A stretch of DNA of 64,000 nt from Lachnoclostridium phytofermentans ISDg (GCF_000018685.1 NC_010001.1:2372001-2436000); one strand, 5' to 3'. Counted from the stretch's first letter, positions 42,887 to 52,757 are shown. The notes: generated by a model from the letters alone, not told the origin. Numbers and translations: made by a program.

Positions 42887-45577
42887 ATGATAAAACGTCC
42901 ATTGGTTTGGATTCTATTAGGGTTTATCTTCGGAAATTTACTATATCGCTATACACAAGACACCTATCAGCAGATTGGCGTTATGTCTATGTTAATAACG
43001 ATTTTAATTCTATTGTTTTTATATGTTAAGAATAATAATGATAAGAAACAAAATTCGATAGTAATCTACAAATGTAGAATAATTAATTATTACATAGGAT
43101 TCTTTCTTATTTTATTACTTTCTACTTTACTTGGTTTTCATATCATGAAGAGTGAATTAAGAAAGGAAGTTATAGAACAGGAGTTAACAGAATCTACGGA
43201 AGTAATGGTACAAGGAAAGATATACGACATAAGTAGAACCAACAAAGGAATGGCATTTACCATTGGAGAAGGGGTGGTTTCTACTAAGGACGATAAGAAT
43301 TCTAAAAAGTATTACATGAAGGAAAAGATTCAGGTATATATCACTGTAGAAAAAAATCCCGACATAATAAATGGAGTCACCACCTATAAAATAGGTAATT
43401 CTATATTACTTAACGGAACATTAAGTCCATTATCACACGCAAGGAATCCGGGGCAATTTGATGAATATTCTTATTATAAGACAAAGAATATTAGTTTTAA
43501 ACTATATACAAAGGATGTTATCTTGAAATCTGATAAAATTTTTCCTCTTTCCCACATTTTCTACAAGTGTAGACAATGGCTTACAGATCAAATGACAACT
43601 ATTTTACCAGAAAAAGAAGCGGGTGTATTGAGCGCGATTTTATTTGGTGATAAATCGATGCTTCCAGAGGATGTTTCAGATTTATATCAACAAGGTGGAA
43701 TTGCCCATATGATGTCAGTAAGTGGGCTGCATGTTTCTTTATTAGGATATGCTATCTATAAACTTCTATCTAAATGTCGACTTTCTATTCAAGTTTCCAT
43801 CTTTTTATCTGTTGTATTTTTACTTTTCTATGGTGCATTAACTGGATATTCTGTCTCTACTAAAAGAGCAGTTATCATGTTTACCTTATCACTAGGAGCT
43901 ATCATATTTGGAAAAACTTATGATATATTATCATCATTGTCTCTTAGTGCACTTATTATCCTAATACAACAACCTAGAGAATTAGTATCCGCAGGCTTTT
44001 TACTTTCCTATGGTGCGGTACTTGGGATTGTTCTAATATACCCTAAACTGTGTAACTTTAGTGACTCCATTTCTAATAAGATAATGAAAAAGATCATAGA
44101 AGCATCTTTCTTAAGTATATCAACGCAAATTATGACATTACCACTTCTAGCATACTTCTTTTATGAAATCCCTCTTTATTCTGTTCTAGTAAATCTGTTA
44201 TTGGTTCCTTTTTCATCTTTTCTTCTTGTATCATCAAGTATTGCATGTATTCTTTCTTTTCTCTCTATTAAAATTGCAAGGTGGATTATTGGTGCATCTT
44301 ATTATATTTTAAATGGTTATGAGTATATCTGTGGAATTAATCTAAAACTTCCTTATCATTATATTTTGGTAGGAAAAATTCCTATCTACCAGATACTATT
44401 TTATTATGCCGTTGTGTTTGCTGTTTTTGCCAGTATACCTATCATAAAAGATAGAAAAAACGAGGTAAACAATGTAAGTGCTTATAAAGAGCAAGAAGTA
44501 ATGAATCAATATGGGAAAGTAGATATGAGGGAAAAAAGAGAGTTCAAAAATAGAGAACTAAAAAGTATAGTTTTTAAAAGTAAGAAAACTAGAAGGGAAG
44601 AGTATAAAAGGAGTGAGTGTAGTAATCAGAAAAGTAAGAAAAACAAAATAATTTACCCGCAATTTTTTCTTCTCATACTTCTAATACCCTTACTAATGCT
44701 TTGGAAAGGTAAGGAACTTAAGGTCACATGTCTTGATGTGTCGCAAGGAGATGGTATCGTGATAGAAAGGAATGGAATAACTTGCTTGATTGACTGTGGT
44801 AGTAGTGATATTAAGGAGGTCGGTAAGTATAGATTAATACCATTCCTTAAGAGTAAGGCGATAGGAGCAATCGATTATGCCTTTATATCTCATTCAGACT
44901 ATGATCATATTAGTGGAATCTATGAGATTTTAGATTCCATGCCAAAATTAAAAGAAGGGAACTTTCAACGTAATTATACGGGAAAGATTGTAATAAGAAA
45001 CCTTATCCTACCTAAACTACCTATTTATGATGAAAGTTATCAAAATCTAATTTCACTTGCTAATGAGAAAGGAGTGAAAATTCATTTATTTTCTACCGGT
45101 GATGAACTAATATGGAATGGAGTAACTTTACGTTGTCTTCACCCTAGTAACAAATATATTGCAACTTCTAACAATGCTCATTCCTTAGTACTATGCCTAA
45201 TCTATGGAGATTTTCAAGGAATATTTACAGGTGATGTGTATCAAGACGGAGAAAACGCAGCACTTTCAGAAATTAAGAAAATGAGAGAATTAGGGTTAAT
45301 AAAACCTGAAGAACGAATCGAATTCCTAAAGGTAGCCCACCATGGCTCGAATACTTCTAGTGCAGAAGGATTTCTTGATGGTATTAATCCAATTTATTCT
45401 GTTATCAGTGCAGGAAAAAACAATCGTTATCATCATCCGCATCCTTTGGTTTGTACTCGCTTTCAGGAGAGGAATCTCCCCTATGATTTGACTATGAATG
45501 TGGGTGCGATTGAAATTATTACGGATGGTTTCCTTATGAAGAAAAGTAGCTTTATAAAAGAAAAGTACGATGATTGA
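42887..45577 (+). CDS. comEC: ComEC/Rec2 DNA-uptake channel
   Basis: The protein has 896 residues from ATG 42887, with GGAGG upstream. It forms the channel that brings single-stranded DNA across the membrane during transformation. An N-terminal DUF4131-like part and OB-like region (~90-205) precede the competence domain with many helices (GGIAHMMSVSGLHVSLLGYA). A C-terminal metallo-beta-lactamase domain has AFISHSDYDHISGIYE and AHHGSNTSSAEG. Between them, residues ~525-595 form an unusually long, highly charged linker (MREKREFKNRELKS, KKTRREEYKRSE). Whether this bacterium transforms naturally is not known from sequence. Confidence 0.95.
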   Translation: MIKRPLVWILLGFIFGNLLYRYTQDTYQQIGVMSMLITILILLFLYVKNNNDKKQNSIVIYKCRIINYYIGFFLILLLSTLLGFHIMKSELRKEVIEQELTESTEVMVQGKIYDISRTNKGMAFTIGEGVVSTKDDKNSKKYYMKEKIQVYITVEKNPDIINGVTTYKIGNSILLNGTLSPLSHARNPGQFDEYSYYKTKNISFKLYTKDVILKSDKIFPLSHIFYKCRQWLTDQMTTILPEKEAGVLSAILFGDKSMLPEDVSDLYQQGGIAHMMSVSGLHVSLLGYAIYKLLSKCRLSIQVSIFLSVVFLLFYGALTGYSVSTKRAVIMFTLSLGAIIFGKTYDILSSLSLSALIILIQQPRELVSAGFLLSYGAVLGIVLIYPKLCNFSDSISNKIMKKIIEASFLSISTQIMTLPLLAYFFYEIPLYSVLVNLLLVPFSSFLLVSSSIACILSFLSIKIARWIIGASYYILNGYEYICGINLKLPYHYILVGKIPIYQILFYYAVVFAVFASIPIIKDRKNEVNNVSAYKEQEVMNQYGKVDMREKREFKNRELKSIVFKSKKTRREEYKRSECSNQKSKKNKIIYPQFFLLILLIPLLMLWKGKELKVTCLDVSQGDGIVIERNGITCLIDCGSSDIKEVGKYRLIPFLKSKAIGAIDYAFISHSDYDHISGIYEILDSMPKLKEGNFQRNYTGKIVIRNLILPKLPIYDESYQNLISLANEKGVKIHLFSTGDELIWNGVTLRCLHPSNKYIATSNNAHSLVLCLIYGDFQGIFTGDVYQDGENAALSEIKKMRELGLIKPEERIEFLKVAHHGSNTSSAEGFLDGINPIYSVISAGKNNRYHHPHPLVCTRFQERNLPYDLTMNVGAIEIITDGFLMKKSSFIKEKYDD

Positions 45578-45981
45578 AAGAGGTAGTTTTTTAATCAAAT
45601 ATTTTGTTGATTTAAATAGTTATAGGATTGTTCTTTGACATAAAATGTATTATGATATGTAATATTATAATAATTACGACGAAGCAAAGGAATTTTGGAA
45701 AGATAATGATAAAGTTATGTTCCTAGTTCTAGTCTCGATAAAAGATCATGAGAATGAGTTAATGATCCTTTGTGAAAATAATGATAGGGTCGACAATACT
45801 AAATAAAACTAACAAATAATAACAATCAAAAAGCAACAATTAATGATATAGTAATGATAGCACTGAACTACATATCGTCAAAATTGATTGTAAAATATTA
45901 TGAATATAACCGCTCATTTTTTGAAACAAAGGAGAGTGAGGGGAAGGTGCCTCTGGTTACACAATACCATTAGAATACCAG
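45578..45981. other. intergenic region with a start-less open frame
   Basis: An open frame near 45660-45805 (NNYDEAKEFWKDNDKVMFLV, ending RVDNTK) reads like protein but lacks a start and ribosome site. It may be a relic. Otherwise the region is AT-rich with no clear features. Confidence 0.3.
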
Positions 45982-47013
45982 TTGAAAATTCCAACTAAAG
46001 GTGTATACTACAGTGTAGATTTGGAAATGGTTAAACTAATGAGTATATCACACCATGTGCCTTACGAAAGGAGAGAGGATATGTTTTATGAAATATCCAA
46101 TACCGTTAAACCAGTAGACTATAGGGAAATTAATAGCGAATCAATCTATGTTGGTATCATTACGTTAAAAGAATTAGATGAGATATATGAGTTTTTTGAC
46201 TTTTCAGAATCTACATTAACTACATGTCGTAGTGAGAATAAAAACATACAAAATACAATTGCAGTATATGATGATTACAGCTTTGGTATCATTAATGTCA
46301 TAGACAGTAAAGATATACACAAAAGCCCAGATAAAGTAGCTTTCTATATTATGAGTAATCTGTTTTTGATAGTTGATATATTTGACGAAGACAAAAGTAC
46401 GATATCAGCACTTGATATGGTGTTAGCAAGGACAAAACAAAATAAAGCTACGTTGGAAAAGATAATCTATAACTTTTTGTCTCGTCTTATCTTTGAAGAG
46501 AATATAGAAATAGAGAATCTGGAATTAAAGATTAGTAAACTGGAAAAACGAGTATTTTCCAATGAAATAAAAAACTTTAATGATGAGTTGCTACTAATAC
46601 AAAAAAAGCTATCAACCATGAGAAATTATTATGAACAACTTGCTAATATAGGTGAAGACCTAATGGAGAATGAGAATGATATCTTTCAGGATGAGAATTT
46701 GAGATATTTTAAAATGTTTACTAACCGAGTTGATAGATTATCGAACAATATTCAAATGCTTAGAGAGTATGTATCACAGGTTCGAGAAGCATATCAAGCT
46801 CAGATGGATTATAATATTAACAATATTATGAAGGTCTTTACGGTAGTAACGACTATTTTCTTACCACTTACATTAATTGTTGGATGGTATGGAATGAATT
46901 TTAAATTTATGCCTGAAGTCACTTGGAGATATGGATATTTGGGAGTTGTTTTCTTAAGTATAGCCGTTGTTATCTTTTGTATTATATGGTTTAAAAAGAA
47001 AAAGTTAATGTAG
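45982..47013 (+). CDS. corA: CorA-family divalent cation channel
   Basis: The protein is up to 343 residues. TTG 45982 is the earliest start but has no good ribosome site; ATG 46030 is an alternative. A long cytosolic alpha/beta plus helical domain with a coiled coil (ENLELKISKLEKRVFSNEIK) precedes two C-terminal membrane helices. The selectivity signature YGMNFKFMPE follows the first of them, and a KKKK tail ends the protein. CorA takes up Mg2+ or Co2+ down the membrane potential. It is single and unlinked to neighbours. Confidence 0.9.
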   Translation: MKIPTKGVYYSVDLEMVKLMSISHHVPYERREDMFYEISNTVKPVDYREINSESIYVGIITLKELDEIYEFFDFSESTLTTCRSENKNIQNTIAVYDDYSFGIINVIDSKDIHKSPDKVAFYIMSNLFLIVDIFDEDKSTISALDMVLARTKQNKATLEKIIYNFLSRLIFEENIEIENLELKISKLEKRVFSNEIKNFNDELLLIQKKLSTMRNYYEQLANIGEDLMENENDIFQDENLRYFKMFTNRVDRLSNNIQMLREYVSQVREAYQAQMDYNINNIMKVFTVVTTIFLPLTLIVGWYGMNFKFMPEVTWRYGYLGVVFLSIAVVIFCIIWFKKKKLM

Positions 47014-47167
47014 AAATATCTGGAATAGTTTGGGGCTTTGGATGCTTTTCATTGACAATCATCGCTAGAAATAGTATACTTTAAATAATGGAATAATATC
47101 TGAAAGTGTGTCTTTTTATCACATTTTGTAAGAGTGTTAGTTCCACTTGTGTATGGGGGTTGTATCA

Positions 47168-48232
47168 TTGCCAAAAAAATATGTAAAATATCTTTTGAAC
47201 ACTGGATTTTTATTCGCTGTTTTTCTTTTGACTTATTATCTAGTATTCAAAGATCATGAACTAAACGCTGTATTAGATTCCATCCATCGGGCTAAGAATG
47301 GATATATAGTATTGGGAATGATCTTAAGCTTATTGTTTGTAAGTTCAGAATCCGTTATTATTCAATACCTGATGCATACGGTAAAAGAAAAGGTATCGTT
47401 TTTACACTGTTTAAAGTACTCTTTTGTAGGATTCTTTTTTAGTGCCATTACACCTTCCGCTTCTGGCGGGCAGCCGATGCAAGTAATTTCCATGAGCCGT
47501 GATGGTATTAATATGGCAGTATCTACTGTAGTGCTTATGATTGTGACTGCTGCATATAAAACAGTATTAATTATTTTATGTCTGATTGCAGCAATTTTTG
47601 AATGGAGTTTTATTTCGATTCATGCTTCGAATATTTGGTTTTTAATATTGTTTGGGATTATTGCAAATGTAGGTTTTGTCTTGTTCTTAGTAATTGCAAT
47701 ATTCAAACAATCTTTTGTAACTAAAATAGTAGGTAGAACCATTTTATGGCTTGGGAACCATAAACTTATTAAAAATAAAGAGAAATGGTTAAGAAAAGCA
47801 TTAAAAACGTTGAAAAAGTACGATAAGAGTGCAGATTATATTAAAGGAAACAAAAAGGTTTTGTTTCATGTTTTTATTATTACAATATTACAAAGAATTT
47901 GTCTTTTTTCGGTTACTTATATAATTTATTTAGCATTTGGTCTTCGCGGTGCGAGTGCATTTCAGATTATTGCATTACAGACTATAATAGCTCTTGCGGT
48001 TGATTCATTACCACTTCCTGGTGGGATGGGAGCTAGTGAGAGTAGCTTTTTAGTAATATTTTTGACTATCTTCGGAGAAGAATTCGTTTTGCCTGGAATG
48101 TTATTAAGCCGAGGTATTACTTACTACGCTTTACTTATAATTAGCGCAGTTGTTACTGCATTTGGTTCCATAAAGCAAAAACGGAAGAAAAATTTAGAGA
48201 ATGGTGGACAGCTATATGATAGGATTTTATAA
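47168..48232 (+). CDS. LPG-synthase-like membrane protein (UPF0104)
   Basis: The start is taken at TTG 47168, eight bases after GGGGGT, giving 354 residues; GTG 47147 is possible. About eight membrane helices are present, with SGGQPMQVISMSRDGI near residue 100 and PLPGGMGASESSFLVIF near 285. This is the flippase-like domain of lysylphosphatidylglycerol synthase (MprF), here without the soluble aminoacyltransferase part. Stand-alone copies may move lipids or glycolipids. It overlaps pssA, so a lipid-related role fits the context. Confidence 0.85.
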   Translation: MPKKYVKYLLNTGFLFAVFLLTYYLVFKDHELNAVLDSIHRAKNGYIVLGMILSLLFVSSESVIIQYLMHTVKEKVSFLHCLKYSFVGFFFSAITPSASGGQPMQVISMSRDGINMAVSTVVLMIVTAAYKTVLIILCLIAAIFEWSFISIHASNIWFLILFGIIANVGFVLFLVIAIFKQSFVTKIVGRTILWLGNHKLIKNKEKWLRKALKTLKKYDKSADYIKGNKKVLFHVFIITILQRICLFSVTYIIYLAFGLRGASAFQIIALQTIIALAVDSLPLPGGMGASESSFLVIFLTIFGEEFVLPGMLLSRGITYYALLIISAVVTAFGSIKQKRKKNLENGGQLYDRIL

Positions 48233-48839
48233 TTATTCGGTAATACTAACTTACCTGGGATTAGCATCAGCGATATTTGGTATGTCTCAGGCGATTACTG
48301 GAAATATTAATGTGGCTTTACTTTGCCTAATAATATCTGGTACCTGTGATATGTTTGATGGTAAAGTTGCAAGAGCGATGAAAAATCGTACAGAAGATGA
48401 AAAAGTATTTGGTATTCAAATTGATTCGCTTTGCGATTTAGTATGTTTTGGTGTATTACCAGGTATTATCGCCTATATGACCTGTCCATATAATGCTCTT
48501 GGCGTAGTTAGTGCTACCTTATTTGTTCTCGGTGCTGTTATTCGCTTAGGATATTTTAATGTTATGGAACAAGCGAGACAGAAAGAAACCACAGAATGTC
48601 GTAAGTATTATCAGGGGCTACCAGTTACAACGATATCAATGATATTACCTAGTGTATACATAATACGCCATTTCATCGGAATAGATATAGTTCCAAGTAC
48701 GGTATATTCTATTGTATTGTTAATTGTAGCATTTTTATTTGTATATGATTTTAAAGTGAAAAAGCCTGGTAATATTGGCTGTTTGGTAATGACCGTTTAT
48801 GGAATTTTTATCTTAGCCGGTGTTATCTTATTAAAATAG
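48216..48839 (+). CDS. pssA: CDP-diacylglycerol-serine O-phosphatidyltransferase
   Basis: ATG 48216 lies within the end of the previous gene (17-nt overlap) and gives 207 residues. The CDP-alcohol phosphotransferase signature is complete: DGKVARAMKNR, then G and the two aspartates in FGIQIDSLCD. It makes phosphatidylserine at the membrane, the substrate for Psd downstream. Five to six helices follow. The translational overlap with the LPG-synthase-like gene and the nearby psd suggest one membrane-lipid unit. Confidence 0.95.
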   Translation: MIGFYNYSVILTYLGLASAIFGMSQAITGNINVALLCLIISGTCDMFDGKVARAMKNRTEDEKVFGIQIDSLCDLVCFGVLPGIIAYMTCPYNALGVVSATLFVLGAVIRLGYFNVMEQARQKETTECRKYYQGLPVTTISMILPSVYIIRHFIGIDIVPSTVYSIVLLIVAFLFVYDFKVKKPGNIGCLVMTVYGIFILAGVILLK

Positions 48840-48879
48840 GTTACATGAATCAATGATTGAGAGATATCTTGATAATATA

Positions 48880-48919
48880 ACAACAATCAAAAACATGCTT
48901 CGCGAAATTTTAATTGTTA
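48880..48919. repeat. dispersed TTCGCGAA hairpin, copy 4
   Basis: AACAATCAAAA and TTTTAATTGTT enclose CATGCTTCGCGAAA. The CTTCGCGAA core is shared with the copy at 38231 and, inverted, with the one at 4864. Confidence 0.6.
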
Positions 48920-48934
48920 TGAATAATTTAAAGA

Positions 48935-48973
48935 AAAATCCTTCGTCTAAAGTATAGTTAGTCGAAGGATTTT
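48935..48973 (+). terminator. hairpin between pssA and psd
   Basis: AAAATCCTTCG and CGAAGGATTTT pair, extended by TCTAA/TTAGT with one mismatch. It would limit read-through from pssA into psd, so psd may have its own promoter. Confidence 0.75.
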
Positions 48974-49003
48974 ACTATAATTGCTAAGGTATGGAGGGAA
49001 AAG

Positions 49004-49870
49004 ATGAACTATCGTGACCGACAAGGTAACTCTTTTGAGAATACCACAAACCAAGATAAAACATTAGAAATGATGTATTCCAAAGCACCATTTCGATTTG
49101 CTCTTAAAGCGTTATCCGCGCCAACAGTGTCAAAAGTAGCAGGGAGATTTATGGATTCTTTTTGGTCAACATTTTTAATTGATTCTTTTGTGAAGAAGAA
49201 TCATATCAAAATGAGTGATTATGAAATGAGAAAATATCATTCCTATAACGAATTTTTCACTAGAAAAATTAAATCGAAGAGCCGCCCAATTAATATGGAA
49301 CCATCTTCGCTGATCGCACCTTGCGACGGTAAAGTTAGTGCTTATCCGATTACATTGGACGCAAAGTTTAAGATAAAAAATAGTTTGTATACTGTAGAAT
49401 CTATATTAAAGAATAAAAAGTTAGCGAAGGAATATGTCGGTGGTACATGCGTAATACTACGTTTAACCGTTGATAATTACCATCGTTATTGTTATGTAGA
49501 TGATGCAGCTAAGGAGAGAAATCATTTCATCCCAGGTAAATTGAATACAGTTAACCCAATAATATTAGATCATGTAAATATCTATAAAGAGAATAGTAGA
49601 GCATATTGTGTTTTAAATACCAGAAACTTTGGAGAAGTAGTCCAAATGGAAGTGGGCGCTCTGATGGTTGGTAAGATACATAATTACCACTCTGTTGCAA
49701 TGGTTAAACGTGGGCAGGAAAAAGGAAAATTTGAATTTGGCGGTTCTACAGTTGTATTATTGCTGAAACGTGATGCTGTTAGTATAGATGAGGATATCTT
49801 GAGAAACACAGTAGACGGATATGAAACGATTGTAAAGATGGGCGAGAAGATTGGTAGTTCGATATTCTAG
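49004..49870 (+). CDS. psd: phosphatidylserine decarboxylase proenzyme
   Basis: The precursor has 288 residues from ATG 49004 after GGAGGGAAAA. It decarboxylates phosphatidylserine to phosphatidylethanolamine at the membrane. The processing site is in FEFGGSTVVLLL, where Ser248 becomes the pyruvoyl group (the usual motif is LGST; here GGST). The catalytic His is seen in VDNYHRYCYVD. The form with residues such as YNEFFTRKIK near 75 is the clostridial/PSD-II type. Confidence 0.95.
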   Translation: MNYRDRQGNSFENTTNQDKTLEMMYSKAPFRFALKALSAPTVSKVAGRFMDSFWSTFLIDSFVKKNHIKMSDYEMRKYHSYNEFFTRKIKSKSRPINMEPSSLIAPCDGKVSAYPITLDAKFKIKNSLYTVESILKNKKLAKEYVGGTCVILRLTVDNYHRYCYVDDAAKERNHFIPGKLNTVNPIILDHVNIYKENSRAYCVLNTRNFGEVVQMEVGALMVGKIHNYHSVAMVKRGQEKGKFEFGGSTVVLLLKRDAVSIDEDILRNTVDGYETIVKMGEKIGSSIF

Positions 49871-49914
49871 AATATAAACTTGAGATTAAATGTAAGTGTA
49901 GGCATGGTGAAGAG

Positions 49915-50892
49915 ATGAATACTTTAAAACAACATATTAAAACGAAATCCTATGAGCATTTCTACTTACTATATGGAAATGAAGCTTATTTAAAACGTTT
50001 CTATAAAAATAAGCTAAAAGCAGGAATCCTTGGTGATAGTGATGAAATGAATTTTACGTATGTCGAAGGAAAAGATATTAATTGCAATGAGATGATTCAT
50101 ATTGCACAAACTATGCCATTTTTTAGTGATAGAAGGTTATTACTGATTGAGAATAGCGGATGGTTTAAAAATCAATCAGAATTTGCTGACTATATAAGAG
50201 ATATGCCTGAAACAACATATGTCGTTTTTGTGGAAAATGAAGTAGATAAACGAAATCGACTTTATAAGGCAGTAAAGGATTTAGGTTATATCAGTGAACT
50301 TAATGGATTGGATGAAAAAAGTTTAAAAATGTGGGTAGTATCTTTATTACAACGAGAAAATAAAAAGATCACTGATGCTACTTTAACTTATTTTTTAAAC
50401 AAGGTTGGTACAAATCTTGATAACATTCAAAGTGAGATTGATAAACTTGTTTCTTACTGCTATGAAAGAGAAGTTATCACGGAAGAAGATATCAAAGCAG
50501 TTTGTTCGGAGCAAATTACAGGTAAGATGTTTCAGATGTTAGATGCCATTGCATCAAAGAATCAAAAACTAGCGTTAGAGATGTATTATGATTTACTCAC
50601 CCTTCGTGAAAAACCAATGACGATTTTGTATCTATTAAATCGTCATATTAATCTTATTATGCAGTGCAAAGCTTTACTTTCGAAACGTACCAGTAATGCT
50701 GAGATTGCATCAAAGATAGGAGTACCACCATTTGCGGTTGCAAAATATGCTGCTCAAGCAAGAAATTTTACAGAAGAAAATCTAAAGAAGTCATTGATTT
50801 TGGGAACAGAAATAGAAGAGCAAGTAAAGACGGGACGTTTAATTGATCAGATTGGTGTTGAGTTGTTAATTATTAAGACGATAATAAGCTAA
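49915..50892 (+). CDS. holA: DNA polymerase III delta subunit
   Basis: The protein has 325 residues from ATG 49915 after GGTGAAGAG. It opens the sliding clamp as part of the clamp loader. The N-terminus YEHFYLLYGNEAYLKRFYKN is the usual delta start with a degenerate P-loop. The middle LNKVGTNLDNIQSEIDKLVS and the C-terminal collar domain (RTSNAEIASKIGVPPFAVAK) match the family. In many Firmicutes holA follows comEC; here five genes lie between them. Confidence 0.94.
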   Translation: MNTLKQHIKTKSYEHFYLLYGNEAYLKRFYKNKLKAGILGDSDEMNFTYVEGKDINCNEMIHIAQTMPFFSDRRLLLIENSGWFKNQSEFADYIRDMPETTYVVFVENEVDKRNRLYKAVKDLGYISELNGLDEKSLKMWVVSLLQRENKKITDATLTYFLNKVGTNLDNIQSEIDKLVSYCYEREVITEEDIKAVCSEQITGKMFQMLDAIASKNQKLALEMYYDLLTLREKPMTILYLLNRHINLIMQCKALLSKRTSNAEIASKIGVPPFAVAKYAAQARNFTEENLKKSLILGTEIEEQVKTGRLIDQIGVELLIIKTIIS

Positions 50893-50985
50893 TATTAATG
50901 ACACTATGTCAAAAGTCTTGGAGATGAATGTTTTCGATCATGCTTTATTACTGAATGTAGAGCTATAATATAAAAGTTCATTAAG

Positions 50986-51024
50986 TACCTCGAGCAAAAG
51001 AGTCTTTTGTTTCGGGGTATTTTT
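50986..51024 (+). terminator. terminator after holA
   Basis: TACCTCGAGCAAAAG pairs with CTTTTGTTTCGGGGTA (one bulge, G-U pairs) and is followed by TTTTT. The remaining 51025-51285 is AT-rich leader of the PadR gene. Confidence 0.75.
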
Positions 51025-51285
51025 GTTACATATGAAGTCTCAAATAAAAACTCTAATAAATTTTTAATATATTTTTTAACTTACTATATTGCAATACAGA
51101 ATAGTAAGTGGTAATATATAGAACATAAAGAAAGATAGTGAATATTAAATTAAAGTTTTCTCTATGTTATACGATTACTTTGTTCATAATGAGTAAATCA
51201 ATTTAGAAATCATAGACTCATATTGGTGCGTAATAATGTTAGAATATTTACGATAAATTTCAAGGGAAGGAGTGAAGATTATATT

Positions 51286-51597
51286 ATGAATACACAATTA
51301 AAAAAAGGAGCCTTAGAACTGTGTGTCTTAGCTCAATTGATTATCAAGGATCAATATGGATATGAACTGACAGAAGCCATTTCTACAAAAATGTCGATCG
51401 CATCCGGAACCTTGTATTTAATATTAAAACGATTAAAAGATGAAGATTATGTTGAAACTTATTTAGTTGAATCAGCAGAAGGACCAGCAAGAAAATACTA
51501 TCACATTACAGAAAAGGGAATGGAATATTATCATAAACTAAAGTCAGAATGGGATGAATTTGTAATTGCAGTTAGTGAATTAATGAATGAATTTTAA
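51286..51597 (+). CDS. PadR-family transcriptional regulator
   Basis: The protein has 103 residues from ATG 51286 after GGAAGGAG. It is a winged-helix repressor: LKKGALELCVLAQLIIKDQY is the PadR start, ASGTLYLILKRLKDEDYV the recognition helix and wing, and GPARKYYHITEKGMEYY the conserved end. PadR genes of this short type usually sit ahead of DUF1700 and DUF4097 membrane-stress genes and repress them; here the DUF1700-DUF4097 gene is two genes on. Ligand unknown. Confidence 0.93.
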   Translation: MNTQLKKGALELCVLAQLIIKDQYGYELTEAISTKMSIASGTLYLILKRLKDEDYVETYLVESAEGPARKYYHITEKGMEYYHKLKSEWDEFVIAVSELMNEF

Positions 51598-51676
51598 GTT
51601 GCACCTTATACTAATTGGTTAAATAAAAGAAGGATTATTTCTTCAATTATAATATAGAAAATTCTGGAGGAAGTTA

Positions 51677-52645
51677 ATGGAGTATAAAAAACAGTATTTT
51701 AAATCTTTATTGATTCAAGGAAAATTAAGAGAAGCAGTAAAATACTTATTAAGTTTTGAAGAAAATAAAGCCTTAGTAGAAAGATATTATGAAACGTTTG
51801 ATCAAAAGAAGGATCTTACCCGATCTGATAACCAAGTGATTCAAAAAATAGATGCTATTTACCAAGAATACTATCGGATTGTATTTTGGGAAGAGAAATC
51901 TGAGGAGCTTGCACTACGTTATTTATGTGAAAATTTTTCTGTTTTGCTTGGTGAATCTGTACCATCTTTTAAAACAAGAGATGATATGATACAAACGCTT
52001 GATCAAATTGAGTGTAAACTTAAAAAACTGGTAGAAAGAGAAGGCTTTCAATATTTAGGTGATACAACCGCTGCTTGGTATGGCCCTTATATATGGAAAG
52101 AAACGGTTCCTACAAAGTACTCGATAGAACTACCAGATCAGACTTATGATTTGGTTGTGAACATGATGGAAGGTTTTATCTCAAGAAGTTGGCTTGATTA
52201 CTTATCCTTCGGTGACGTTGGTACAGGTGGTTGGGCAAAAGAAGAAGGACAGTTATTTTGTGTGAAACAATGTTATATGAATAAGATAGATACACCTTCC
52301 TTTCAGATTTCTTATCTAAAACATGAAGCACAGCATGCTGTTGATAAGATGAACTACGATTCATTAGATTCCGTCGTATTGGAGTATAGAGCAAAATTAG
52401 TGGAGCTTATCTATTACCCAAATATCAGTAAGTTTCATGAATTTTTGCTAGAGGCAGATAAATCAAATACTAAGAACTCGCATAGTTACGCTTCTTTCCT
52501 TATCATTAGTAAGCTTTCAAAAAGAATTCTACATAAGGAATTTGTAGAATCTGAGGCAGCGTGGCTTCCATATGAAAATGAAATACGTAAGGTGGCACGA
52601 GATTTATATAAGGAACACCCGGATAAGGCGTATGAGCTGGAATAA
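51677..52645 (+). CDS. HExxH-motif protein, putative metallopeptidase
   Basis: The protein has 322 residues from ATG 51677 after GGAGG. It has no signal peptide or membrane helix. Residues ~215-225 read SYLKHEAQHAVDKMNYD, an HExxH zinc motif, with a candidate third ligand in VVLEYRAKLVEL about 20 residues on, so a gluzincin-like peptidase is plausible. The N-terminal ~100 residues are helical and charged. The enclosing family was not recognised. It sits between a PadR regulator and a DUF1700-DUF4097 protein, all in the same direction with short gaps, which suggests a shared stress-response unit. Confidence 0.7.
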   Translation: MEYKKQYFKSLLIQGKLREAVKYLLSFEENKALVERYYETFDQKKDLTRSDNQVIQKIDAIYQEYYRIVFWEEKSEELALRYLCENFSVLLGESVPSFKTRDDMIQTLDQIECKLKKLVEREGFQYLGDTTAAWYGPYIWKETVPTKYSIELPDQTYDLVVNMMEGFISRSWLDYLSFGDVGTGGWAKEEGQLFCVKQCYMNKIDTPSFQISYLKHEAQHAVDKMNYDSLDSVVLEYRAKLVELIYYPNISKFHEFLLEADKSNTKNSHSYASFLIISKLSKRILHKEFVESEAAWLPYENEIRKVARDLYKEHPDKAYELE

Positions 52646-52757
52646 ACTGATTAATCGCCAGTTAGTAATAAGTGCTGGTGCGATAAGTATAATTCGATTT
52701 AAGATTTTATTGGAGATTGATATATTTTTAAACAAAATTAGAAAAGGAGATTGTAGT

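Noticed and set aside
45660..45805. Open frame reading NNYDEAKEFWKDND
   Set aside because: It has no start codon or ribosome site and no recognised family; kept only as a note on the intergenic region.
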